Shown here: positions 35,506 to 43,286 of the stretch, piece after piece | How the letters are laid out: each line of letters starts with the position of its first letter | Position numbering within the stretch: the first letter of the stretch is position 1 | Assembly: GCA_947500555.1 (NCBI GenBank) | Contig: CANMSE010000002.1 | Coordinates: 620,001-684,000, forward strand | Reading direction: 5' to 3' | Length of the DNA stretch: 64,000 nucleotides | Source of the DNA: an uncultured Fulvivirga sp. | Lineage (GTDB): Bacteria; Bacteroidota; Bacteroidia; Cytophagales; Cyclobacteriaceae | Program-made: the position numbers and the translations under genes | The notes under the pieces: model-generated | What the model saw: the letters and a program-made list of their open reading frames with translations, nothing else | Told to the model about the DNA's origin: nothing | Database searches by the model: none

Positions 35506-36291
35506 TTAAAGACAACTCAATCGCCCTCCATCAACCGGTAAATTGACTCCATTAATATATGCTGCACTTGGACTAGCCAAAAAGCATGCAGCCGCAGCTA
35601 TTTCTTCTGATGAAGCAAATCGAGCAGCAGGAATTTCAGCCAACATAGCACTTTCGGCCTCGTCCTTCGAAATTCCCAGTTTGGCCGCTTTGTTGTTAAT
35701 GATTGATTCTAGCCTTGCTGTACTCGTGGCTCCCGGCAATACATTATTGACCGTTATTCCATGTTGCGCCAATTCATTTGCTAATGTTTTAGCCCAATTT
35801 GCTACTGCCCCCCTGATAGTATTTGACACTCCTAACCCAGGTATTGGAGATTTAACGGAGGTTGAAATGATATTTATTATGCGGCCATAACCTGTAGTTA
35901 TCATCATAGGAGTGAATGCTTTGGCTAAAATTTGATTGCAAATCAAATGCCTATTAAATGCAATTCTGTATTCTTCTAAATCTGCATCGATGGCTTTTCC
36001 TCCCGCAGGTCCACCTGTATTATTCACCAAAACCTCAACTGATCCTACCGATTCACAATATCGATCAATTGCTTTTTTAAGATCATCAGGATGATCAAAA
36101 TCAGCTTGAATATAATCATGGCCCTGATTTAAAGAAGTAAGTTCCTTGATTGTTTCTTTTAATTTATCCTCATTTCTGGCGATTAAAGTAATTGATGCCC
36201 CATTTCTGGATAACTCTAAAGCAATTGCTTTGCCTATCCCATCGGTGCTGCCACAAACAACAGCACGCTTACCTTCAAGATTCAAATTCAT
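35506..36291 (-). CDS. SDR family oxidoreductase with atypical active site
   Basis: A 261-residue Rossmann-fold short-chain dehydrogenase. The nucleotide-binding loop GSTDGIG (14-20), NNTGG (90-94) and the C-terminal NLPVDGG are normal. The catalytic region reads IISTSVKSPIPGLGVSNTIRGAV; counting 13 residues from Ser143 places Ser156 where Tyr is expected and Arg160 where Lys is expected. So the classical Ser-Tyr-Lys set is missing. It is 3 bases upstream of the aldehyde dehydrogenase start and surely co-transcribed with it, so a role in late kynurenine catabolism is likely but undefined. Confidence 0.75.
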   Translation of the reverse strand: MNLNLEGKRAVVCGSTDGIGKAIALELSRNGASITLIARNEDKLKETIKELTSLNQGHDYIQADFDHPDDLKKAIDRYCESVGSVEVLVNNTGGPAGGKAIDADLEEYRIAFNRHLICNQILAKAFTPMMITTGYGRIINIISTSVKSPIPGLGVSNTIRGAVANWAKTLANELAQHGITVNNVLPGATSTARLESIINNKAAKLGISKDEAESAMLAEIPAARFASSEEIAAAACFLASPSAAYINGVNLPVDGGRLSCL

Positions 36292-36358
36292 AGTTTATAA
36301 TTTCTTCTGTAGAAGTTTCAATTTTCATTAAATTTAAAGAGAAAAAAAGAAACACCTC

Positions 36359-36886
36359 ATGGCCATTAGAAGACCTTTTAACTTAAATAAATGGATCGAT
36401 GATAATAGAGATATTTTGAAGCCCCCGGTGGGCAATAAAAATCTTTATGTTGATGCCGGTGACTATATTGTTATGATTGTGGGTGGACCTAATGCGCGCA
36501 AGGACTATCATTTTAACAATACCGAAGAGCTTTTTTATCAACTCGAAGGTGACATCAATGTAAGAATACAAGAAGAAGGTAAGGCTGTTGATATACCTAT
36601 TAAAGAAGGTGAAATGTTTTTGCTACCTGCAAACATACCTCACTCTCCAATGAGAGGCGAAAATACAGTTGGACTGGTCATAGAACGCAAAAGGGAAGAT
36701 AATCATAAAGATGGGCTTTTATGGTTTTGTGACAGCTGCAACCAAAAATTACATGACACCTATTTTCATTTGACTAATATAGAAAAGGATTTTATTCCTC
36801 GCTTCAAGGAATTTTATACCTCAGAAGAGTTAAGGACCTGCAACAGTTGTGGCAATAAAATGGAAGTTGATAAGCGCTTTACATGA
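36359..36886 (+). CDS. nbaC: 3-hydroxyanthranilate 3,4-dioxygenase
   Basis: Opens the ring of 3-hydroxyanthranilate to 2-amino-3-carboxymuconate 6-semialdehyde. The 175-residue cupin has the iron ligands His51, Glu57 and His95 and the substrate arginines Arg47 and Arg99. These positions match the characterised bacterial enzymes. A C-terminal rubredoxin-like iron site, Cys124/Cys127 and Cys161/Cys164, is complete, as in bacterial homologues. It heads a plus-strand run with ogt, kynU and kmo, and its TGA is followed directly by the ogt ATG. Confidence 0.95.
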   Translation: MAIRRPFNLNKWIDDNRDILKPPVGNKNLYVDAGDYIVMIVGGPNARKDYHFNNTEELFYQLEGDINVRIQEEGKAVDIPIKEGEMFLLPANIPHSPMRGENTVGLVIERKREDNHKDGLLWFCDSCNQKLHDTYFHLTNIEKDFIPRFKEFYTSEELRTCNSCGNKMEVDKRFT

Positions 36887-37363
36887 ATGAATCAAATAAT
36901 ATTCAATAGTCCCATCGGCCCACTTCTCATTAGAGAAGAAAATGAGGCAATAGTAGAAATACAATTTGATGGAAAACTAAATGAAGAAAGTACATCCCCT
37001 TTATTAGAAGAATGCAAAAAACAGCTTGAAGAATACTTCAACGCGGAAAGAATAACTTTTGATCTTCCTCTGAAGCCTCAAGGCACCACATTCCAGCAAA
37101 AGGTTTGGAACCAACTACAAACCATTCCTTATGGTTCTTCTATTAATTATTCCCAGTTGGCCGTAGCTCTGGGAGATTTAAAGTCTATCAGAGCAGCAGG
37201 GACGGCCAATGGGAAAAATAAAATTCCGATCATTATACCCTGCCATCGTGTAATTGGCAAAGATGGGTCTTTGGTAGGTTTTGCTGGCGGATTAGATCGT
37301 AAAAAATATTTATTACAACTGGAAGGAGTATTGAACGGGGAACAGATGAGTATTTTTAATTAA
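36887..37363 (+). CDS. ogt: Methylated-DNA--protein-cysteine methyltransferase
   Basis: A suicide enzyme that moves the methyl group from O6-methylguanine to its own cysteine. The 158-residue protein has the C-terminal domain with FQQKVWNQLQTIPYGSSINYSQLA (about 68-91) and the active-site segment IPCHRVIGKDG (about 115-125). Its ATG follows the dioxygenase stop with no spacer (TGAATG), so translation is coupled. Its position inside a kynurenine gene run is unexpected for a DNA-repair gene. Confidence 0.92.
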   Translation: MNQIIFNSPIGPLLIREENEAIVEIQFDGKLNEESTSPLLEECKKQLEEYFNAERITFDLPLKPQGTTFQQKVWNQLQTIPYGSSINYSQLAVALGDLKSIRAAGTANGKNKIPIIIPCHRVIGKDGSLVGFAGGLDRKKYLLQLEGVLNGEQMSIFN

Positions 37364-37382
37364 CATTGGCAAAATTGAAATT

Positions 37383-38648
37383 ATGAATTTTGAAGCAAGC
37401 AAAGAGTTTGCACTAGCGCAGGATAGCAATGATCCACTACTCGGATATCGGCAAAAGTTTCATATCCCAAAAGTTAATGATAAGGACTGTATCTATTTCA
37501 CCGGCAACTCCTTAGGCCTTCAGCCTACTTCAACGAAAAAGTACATAGAAGAAGAACTTGAAGATTGGAGAAATTTAGGAGTTGAGGGGCACTTTCATGC
37601 TAAACATAGACCCTGGTTTCATTATCACAAGTTCAGTAAAGAGCTACTTGCTCAGCTGGTAGGTGCTAAGCCAGAAGAAGTAGTTTCGATGAATAATCTT
37701 ACCTCAAACCTTCATTTTATGATGGTTTCATTTTATAGGCCTAGTTCCTCAAAATACAAGATTATTATGGAAGCTGGTGCTTTTCCATCTGATCAATATG
37801 CGATGGAAAGCCAAGTTAGATTTCACGGGTTTGAACCCAGTCAAGCCATCATTGAAATAAGTCCAAGACCTGGTGAAGAAACGTTAAGAACGGAAGATAT
37901 TGTCAATCTTATTGAGGCTAATTCTGAGGAATTAGCTTTAGTTATGATGTCAGGAGTGCAATATTATACAGGTCAGTTTTTTAATATTAAAGAAATAACC
38001 AAGGCAGCACATGACGCTAATGCCATGGCCGGCTTTGACCTGGCTCATGCCATCGGAAACGTACCTCTTAAACTTCATGACTCTGGAGCCGACTTTGCTG
38101 TTTGGTGTAGCTACAAATATCTCAATTCAGGACCCGGTGGAGTAAGCGGTATTTTTGTTCATGAGCGTCATGCTAAAAATTCCGAGCTGCCCAGATTTGC
38201 CGGTTGGTGGGGTCATGATGAAGCTCAGCGATTCAAAATGGAAAAAGGATTTATACCTATGAAAGGTGCAGATGGATGGCAGTTGAGTAATGTCAATGTT
38301 CTTTCTTCTGCGGCACATTTGGCTTCATTAGAACTTTTCAAAGAGGCTGGATTTTCCAACCTAAGAGCTAAAAGTATTAAGTTGACGGGATATCTTGAGT
38401 TTCTAGTAAACAATCTAAAATCAGATGAGGTTTCTATCATAACTCCAGATGCAATAGATGAGAGAGGGTGTCAGTTGTCAATAGTTATTAAGAATAATGG
38501 TAGAATGGTATTTGATGAATTAACAAAACAAGGGGTTGTAGCGGATTGGCGAGAACCTGAAGTTATTAGGGTTGCTCCAGTACCACTCTACAACTCATTC
38601 ACTGATGTCTATAATTTTTATTCCATTTTAAAAAACATGCTTAATTAA
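37383..38648 (+). CDS. kynU: Kynureninase
   Basis: PLP enzyme cleaving kynurenine or 3-hydroxykynurenine to anthranilate or 3-hydroxyanthranilate plus alanine. The 421-residue protein has FTGNSLGLQP (about 39-48) at the N-terminus, the PLP-binding Asp in GFDLAHAIGNVPL (about 217-229), and the PLP lysine K245 in CSYKYLNSGPGG. It begins 20 bases after ogt and ends 1 base before kmo, so it lies in one operon with them. Confidence 0.95.
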   Translation: MNFEASKEFALAQDSNDPLLGYRQKFHIPKVNDKDCIYFTGNSLGLQPTSTKKYIEEELEDWRNLGVEGHFHAKHRPWFHYHKFSKELLAQLVGAKPEEVVSMNNLTSNLHFMMVSFYRPSSSKYKIIMEAGAFPSDQYAMESQVRFHGFEPSQAIIEISPRPGEETLRTEDIVNLIEANSEELALVMMSGVQYYTGQFFNIKEITKAAHDANAMAGFDLAHAIGNVPLKLHDSGADFAVWCSYKYLNSGPGGVSGIFVHERHAKNSELPRFAGWWGHDEAQRFKMEKGFIPMKGADGWQLSNVNVLSSAAHLASLELFKEAGFSNLRAKSIKLTGYLEFLVNNLKSDEVSIITPDAIDERGCQLSIVIKNNGRMVFDELTKQGVVADWREPEVIRVAPVPLYNSFTDVYNFYSILKNMLN

Positions 38649-38649
38649 A

Positions 38650-39981
38650 ATGCGAAACATCAAGAATATCGCAATTGCTGGATCAGGATTGGTTGGTTCG
38701 CTGATGTCAATTTATCTGATAAGGCGAGGGTACTCGGTGACTATTTTGGAAGGCCGAGATGACATGCGTAAATCTGAAGCATCAAAAGGTAGATCCATCA
38801 ATCTGGCATTAAGCAATAGAGGTTGGTTGCCCTTAAAGGAAGTTGGACTGGAATCACTGGTAGAAAAAATGGTGATTCCGATGAGAGGTCGTATGATGCA
38901 TGATGAAGAGAGTCTCTTAACTTTTCAGCCTTATGGAAGAGAGGGACAGGCAATCAATTCAATCTCAAGGGGTGGCCTCAACGAATTACTAATGACAGAA
39001 GCTGAAAAGGCTGGAGTTAAAATCTTATTCCGTCATAAGTGTATTGGCATCAACTTCGATGATAATGTTATTCATTTTGACAAGGACGGTAAAAAAGGAC
39101 AGTACAAAGCCGATTTAATCATTGGAGCAGATGGCGCTTTTTCGGTTATAAGACGTTTAATGCAACGTACTGATCGCTTTAATTATTCACAGTTTTATAT
39201 AGAACACGGTTACAAAGAGCTCACCATACCACCAAGTGCCACAGGTGGCTTTGAAATCGAAAAGAATGCCTTACACATTTGGCCGAGAGGTAATTTTATG
39301 CTTATAGCACTGCCCAATCAAGATGGTAGTTTTACCTGTACACTTTTCTTTCCATACGAGGGGAGCACTTCTTTTCAATCATTGACAAATGATGATAAAA
39401 TTCGAGAGTTCTTTCAAAAGACTTTTCCAGATGCTTTTGAAATTATGCCTACCTTACTCAAGGATTACCATAATAATCCAACCTCATCTCTGGTAACTAT
39501 CAGGTGTTTCCCTTGGGTTAAAAACAAAACGTTGCTTATTGGAGATGCGTCACATGCGATTGTACCATTTTATGGGCAGGGTATGAATAGTGGCTTTGAA
39601 GATTGTCAAGTATTAAATCAAATGCTTGACGAATATCAAGATAACTGGGAGGCTGTTTTACCACAATTTCAAAAGGTAAGAAAACCGGATGCAGACGCCA
39701 TTTCAGATTTAGCTTTAAATAACTTTATTGAGATGCGAGACCTTGTTGCTGATGAGAACTTTTTACTAAGAAAGAAAATTGAAGCACGTTTATATGATCT
39801 TTACCCATACAAATGGATTCCGCTGTACTCAATGGTAACATTTAAGGAGCAAATTCGCTATTCTGAAGCTTTGAAAATAGGCGAAAAGCAAAAGGCGATC
39901 ATGGATAAGGTCATGGCTGATAAAAAGATTGCCAAAAACTGGGAGTCACTGGACTTCCAAAGTATTGTAAACCAGCTATAA
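38650..39981 (+). CDS. kmo: Kynurenine 3-monooxygenase
   Basis: FAD-dependent hydroxylase converting kynurenine to 3-hydroxykynurenine with NADPH and oxygen. The 443-residue protein shows the dinucleotide-binding GSGLVGS (11-17), the DG motif LIIGADGAFSVIRR (about 156-169), and GDASHAIVPFYGQGMNSGFEDC (about 297-318), the GD motif with the residues that distinguish this family. It completes the kmo-kynU-dioxygenase set for the route from kynurenine to aminocarboxymuconate semialdehyde. Its 3' end overlaps the converging next gene by 6 bases. Confidence 0.95.
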   Translation: MRNIKNIAIAGSGLVGSLMSIYLIRRGYSVTILEGRDDMRKSEASKGRSINLALSNRGWLPLKEVGLESLVEKMVIPMRGRMMHDEESLLTFQPYGREGQAINSISRGGLNELLMTEAEKAGVKILFRHKCIGINFDDNVIHFDKDGKKGQYKADLIIGADGAFSVIRRLMQRTDRFNYSQFYIEHGYKELTIPPSATGGFEIEKNALHIWPRGNFMLIALPNQDGSFTCTLFFPYEGSTSFQSLTNDDKIREFFQKTFPDAFEIMPTLLKDYHNNPTSSLVTIRCFPWVKNKTLLIGDASHAIVPFYGQGMNSGFEDCQVLNQMLDEYQDNWEAVLPQFQKVRKPDADAISDLALNNFIEMRDLVADENFLLRKKIEARLYDLYPYKWIPLYSMVTFKEQIRYSEALKIGEKQKAIMDKVMADKKIAKNWESLDFQSIVNQL

Positions 39982-40425
39982 ACCCAGCTCCGTTCGCAGT
40001 TTTTCATAAACTACCTTTTCCTTTGGGTCCGGATCAGTATCAGGTCCTGCGAAAAGGTCTAAAGTTTCATCCAAGAAATCCTTAGAAGATGGATTAGTCA
40101 ATAAATATTCTTTCAGTGCTTCAAGAAACTTCCGTTCCCATCTTTCCTTATTTTTAAGCAGATATCGAATCTCAGCTTTGTAAATAAGCATGAGATTTTC
40201 TTCTTTCTCATCGGTACCCAAATTATCCGCTGCGAATTCATCACCTAATATTTTAGAGAGCTGCTTAAGGGTCAACCATTCTTCATTATCTAATAGGCCA
40301 TCACTCATTACTAGAGTACAAGACGGTAGAAGGTGTGCTATATAAATAAATTGCTCCCGGTTGATATCTAAAAATCTAACCTCTGTATACTCTTTAAAGA
40401 GGTTATCCATCTTAATTGCTGACAT
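39976..40425 (-). CDS. Hypothetical helical protein
   Basis: About 149 residues, acidic and mostly helical by composition, with LPSCTLVMSDGLLDNEEWLTLKQLSKILGDEF (about 32-63), vaguely TerB-like in its DG(L)xDxxE pattern. No signal peptide or membrane segment. I do not recognise the family. A second in-frame ATG (40410) is also a possible start. It overlaps the kmo 3' end by 6 bases in convergent orientation. Confidence 0.6.
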   Translation of the reverse strand: MSAIKMDNLFKEYTEVRFLDINREQFIYIAHLLPSCTLVMSDGLLDNEEWLTLKQLSKILGDEFAADNLGTDEKEENLMLIYKAEIRYLLKNKERWERKFLEALKEYLLTNPSSKDFLDETLDLFAGPDTDPDPKEKVVYEKLRTELGL

Positions 40426-40470
40426 ATTTTCTGATTTGACTTATGCTAAAATATGTTTTTTGGATTGATT

Positions 40471-41940
40471 TTAACTAGTAATTAACTGCTTATATAATTC
40501 AGAAAATTCCAAGATATCTTCTACGTAATCTGCAGGTTCATCTCCTCGACAATAGCCTGACTTGACTATAGGATCTGTAAAGTATTCGCGTTTAGCTTTT
40601 AGTCGGAGATATTTCTCAACATTGTTATCCCATACTATTGGATTATGATCGTATTTCTTTGCCAAATTCCGTGCGTCAACTACATGTCCTAATCCAACAT
40701 TATATGAGGCTAGCACAAATTTTTGTCTTTCTTTTTCGTCTGAAATAGTTTTCGACCATAGACTGTCTAGGTGTTTTAAAAAGCCCCCTGCGGCTAAAAT
40801 ATTTTGCTCTGGATCATAAAGATTTTTGGCTCCGAATCTTCTACCCGTTTCAGGGACCAGTTGCATTAGTCCGTAAGCCCCTGCCCAAGATTTTGCTTTA
40901 GGATCAAACCTACTCTCACGATACATTTGAGCCACTAGTAGTTTCCAATCCCAACCCAATGGTTCCGCAATTTGCTTAATCAAATCATCGTAAGGCGAAA
41001 TATTACCACTACTAATAGAAGAAAATTCACTATCAGCCCTGATTTTTGAAGATCTTGGGCTTTTAAAATATCTATTGTAAATAGTATTGAACGTAGGTTC
41101 CTTTTTTATTTTCTTTTGCCAAAAATTGATTTTGTTCAATAACTCAGGGGCATTTTTTCGTACTGCCCAGGAAATCCTTTGAGGAAAACTTATAGGTGTC
41201 TTTACATCGATATTTGGATAATACGAAGCATTCACTCTGGCTACCATTTCATCAGCAACAGTATACTCAATATCTCCTTTTGCTACTTTTTCAATTAGTT
41301 CCTCAGTTTCAATAGAATCTGGCTCTTCCAGAACAATAATATCTCCTCCAATTTCGTGTGATAGATTATTCAATCGATCAATAAAAGATGAACTCTTTCT
41401 AACGTTAACTTCCTTCCCAATTAAATCCACCTGATTTCTAACTAATGATTTTCGAATTTGATCTGCGGTCAAAGATCTCCAGTTATTAGGCTTCCGTTGA
41501 ATCAACATCTGTCTGGAGGTAAAATGATTATCAGCAAACGCCACATAATTCTTTCTTTTCTTTGTAATAGTTAGTGAATAAGCTATTACATCACCTTCTC
41601 CATTATTCAACATTTCAAAGGCTTGATCAATACTGGTGGTGAGTTTTGTCTCAAGCTTGACTTCAAGATGATCAGCCAATAGCTTAAGCAATTCATATTC
41701 ATAACCCATAGGTTGTCCTTTGTAAATAAAGTAGCCCGTACTACTATTATCTACAATGGCTATCAATGAACCTCTTTGCCGGATTTCTGCCAAATCAAAA
41801 CTAACGGGCGTAAATCTCTTTGCCTCTCTTGCATCAAGTGTTTCACTTTCATTACCGCCTCGATGACAAGAAACAAGAATTAGTATAACAAGCAGGAAAA
41901 ATATGTTTTTGTACTTCTTACCAATTAAAGACATGTTCAT
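40471..41940 (-). CDS. mltF: MltF-like lytic transglycosylase lipoprotein
   Basis: A 489-residue lipoprotein (lipobox LVSC, Cys about 25) with two domains. The first is an ABC-type solute-binding domain (RGSLIAIVDNSSTGYFIYKGQPMGYEYELLKLLADHL onward, about 56-300). The second is a C-terminal SLT transglycosylase domain with the catalytic Glu in YRESRFDPKAKSWAGAYGLMQLVPETG (about 342-368) and ASYNVGLGHVVDARNL. This is the MltF arrangement, in which the first domain senses muropeptides and controls cleavage of murein glycan strands. It stands alone on the minus strand. Confidence 0.9.
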   Translation of the reverse strand: MNMSLIGKKYKNIFFLLVILILVSCHRGGNESETLDAREAKRFTPVSFDLAEIRQRGSLIAIVDNSSTGYFIYKGQPMGYEYELLKLLADHLEVKLETKLTTSIDQAFEMLNNGEGDVIAYSLTITKKRKNYVAFADNHFTSRQMLIQRKPNNWRSLTADQIRKSLVRNQVDLIGKEVNVRKSSSFIDRLNNLSHEIGGDIIVLEEPDSIETEELIEKVAKGDIEYTVADEMVARVNASYYPNIDVKTPISFPQRISWAVRKNAPELLNKINFWQKKIKKEPTFNTIYNRYFKSPRSSKIRADSEFSSISSGNISPYDDLIKQIAEPLGWDWKLLVAQMYRESRFDPKAKSWAGAYGLMQLVPETGRRFGAKNLYDPEQNILAAGGFLKHLDSLWSKTISDEKERQKFVLASYNVGLGHVVDARNLAKKYDHNPIVWDNNVEKYLRLKAKREYFTDPIVKSGYCRGDEPADYVEDILEFSELYKQLITS

Positions 41941-41985
41941 TAAAATAATGATAATTTTGCTGACCTGAAAATTTAAGCGACATCT

Positions 41986-42288
41986 ATGGTATTGTATAAT
42001 GTAACAGTGGGCATCGATCCTGATATTGAAAAAGAATGGTTAGAATGGATGAAATCAGCTCACATACCTGCAGTTATGGCTACAGATATGTTCAAAGAGT
42101 TTAAAATATTCAAAGTTTTGAGTCAGGAAGAAGAAGAGACAGTTTCATATTCAGTACAGTATTTTGCCGAACATGTCGATATGGTCGTAAAATATTTGAA
42201 TGAATTCGCACCCCCCTTGGTAGAGGAACACCGCCAAAGGTATCAAAATAAGCATGTAGCTTTTAGAACACTCCTTGAGCAGGTATAA
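41986..42288 (+). CDS. DUF4286 family protein
   Basis: A 100-residue protein with VLYNVTVGIDPDIEKEWLEWMKSAHIPAVMATDMF (about 2-36) and HVAFRTLLEQV at the end, matching the small DUF4286 family of Bacteroidota. It has a ferredoxin-like composition and no known function. It lies divergent from mltF across 45 bases; no operon partner is evident. Confidence 0.8.
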   Translation: MVLYNVTVGIDPDIEKEWLEWMKSAHIPAVMATDMFKEFKIFKVLSQEEEETVSYSVQYFAEHVDMVVKYLNEFAPPLVEEHRQRYQNKHVAFRTLLEQV

Positions 42289-42402
42289 GTCATTCAACTC
42301 CTAAAAGCACGTCTAAACCTACCCCTCACCTAGTTATCTAACTCGATTTTTATTGAATATTTATAAGTTGCACTTTGTAAGTTGGATCAAAACCCTCTTA
42401 TT

Positions 42403-42780
42403 ATGAGAACTTTTATGCTGGAAGCTTCAGAAGATTCACCTTACGTATTGATGGACTATGAAGAAGGTAAGATAATTATAAAAGGAAGGTCTTTTATGGA
42501 AGACACTTTACCCTTTCAAGAGGCTATTATAGATTGGTTTCGGACCTACATTTCATTTTCCAATAAGCCCTTTACCATTGAGCTAGAACTAGAGTATCTA
42601 AATTCTTCGAGTCATCAGATGCTCCTATTTATTATAGCAGAATTAAACAAATACTATATTTTTGGTCAGCAGATTTCTATTACATGGAGTTTCTTCAATG
42701 AAGACGAATACATGAAAGATGTGATAGAAGAATGTCAGAAAATATTTGAAATTCCTATTAAGGAATATGCCTTAGTTTAG
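42403..42780 (+). CDS. SiaC-like regulatory protein (DUF1987)
   Basis: About 125 residues, DUF1987. In Pseudomonas, SiaC in this family is phosphorylated by SiaB, dephosphorylated by SiaA, and in its unphosphorylated form stimulates a diguanylate cyclase. The characteristic core is GRSFMEDTLPFQEAIIDWFRTYI and ELEYLNSSSHQMLLFII (about 66-82), whose Ser-rich turn corresponds to the phosphorylation site. The ATG at 42403 is used; an in-frame TTG at 42382 is less likely. No siaA, siaB or GGDEF gene is nearby. It overlaps the converging acetyltransferase by 9 bases. Confidence 0.8.
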   Translation: MRTFMLEASEDSPYVLMDYEEGKIIIKGRSFMEDTLPFQEAIIDWFRTYISFSNKPFTIELELEYLNSSSHQMLLFIIAELNKYYIFGQQISITWSFFNEDEYMKDVIEECQKIFEIPIKEYALV

Positions 42781-43224
42781 CTCAATACTGCAATTTATCC
42801 ATTCTGCATCGAGATGAGCCTGGTAATATTTTCGATAGAAATTGATGGCATCTTCATTCCAATCTAAAACTTGCCAAACCATTCCAGTACAACCAGAGTC
42901 TTTACCCTGCTGAATTGTTCTATCAAATAGTTTTTTACCGATACCATTGCCTCGCTCACTTTCTGTCACAACAATATCTTCCAAATACAACCTTTTACCT
43001 TTCCAGGTAGAATAGCGATAGTAATAAATAGAAATGCCTACAATTGAATCTTCCTCATTTTCAGCAACAAAAAAGCCATACACCGGATTTTCTCCAAATC
43101 CATCTTTTTCCATCATTTCTACAGTATTTTCAACCTGCTCAGGAGCTTTTTCATATTCTGCCAGTTCTTTAATGAGCTCCAAGACTCTTGGTAGATCTTC
43201 TTTTTTACCCTTTCTAACTTTCAT
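42772..43224 (-). CDS. GNAT acetyltransferase, spermidine/spermine-thialysine type
   Basis: A 150-residue GNAT enzyme. It follows the diamine/thialysine N-acetyltransferase pattern closely: LELIKELAEYEKAPEQV (about 16-32), DGFGENPVYGFFVAE, IYYYRYSTWKGKRLYLEDIVVTESERGNGIGKKLF (about 66-100) with the acetyl-CoA loop, and WNEDAINFYRKYYQA. Polyamines or thialysine are the likely substrates. It converges on the SiaC-like gene with a 9-base overlap. Confidence 0.82.
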   Translation of the reverse strand: MKVRKGKKEDLPRVLELIKELAEYEKAPEQVENTVEMMEKDGFGENPVYGFFVAENEEDSIVGISIYYYRYSTWKGKRLYLEDIVVTESERGNGIGKKLFDRTIQQGKDSGCTGMVWQVLDWNEDAINFYRKYYQAHLDAEWINCSIELN

Positions 43225-43247
43225 GATTTATTATAGATAAGATAAGC

Positions 43248-43280
43248 ACATTGACCTTGGATTACATCCAAGGTCAATGT
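43248..43280. repeat. Perfect 15-bp hairpin upstream of the acetyltransferase
   Basis: ACATTGACCTTGGAT (43248-43262) and ATCCAAGGTCAATGT (43266-43280) are perfect inverted repeats with a 3-base loop. They lie between the prolyl oligopeptidase stop (43287) and the acetyltransferase start (43224), both minus-strand. There is no T-run after it on the minus strand, so it is either a terminator of unusual form, an mRNA 3' end stabiliser, or an operator for the acetyltransferase. Confidence 0.7.
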
Positions 43281-43286
43281 AAGCCT

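Noticed and set aside
42364..42384. Direct repeat TAAGTTG before the SiaC-like gene
   Set aside because: Two 7-base copies 14 bases apart in an AT-rich region are expected by chance; no symmetry or promoter relation supports a site.
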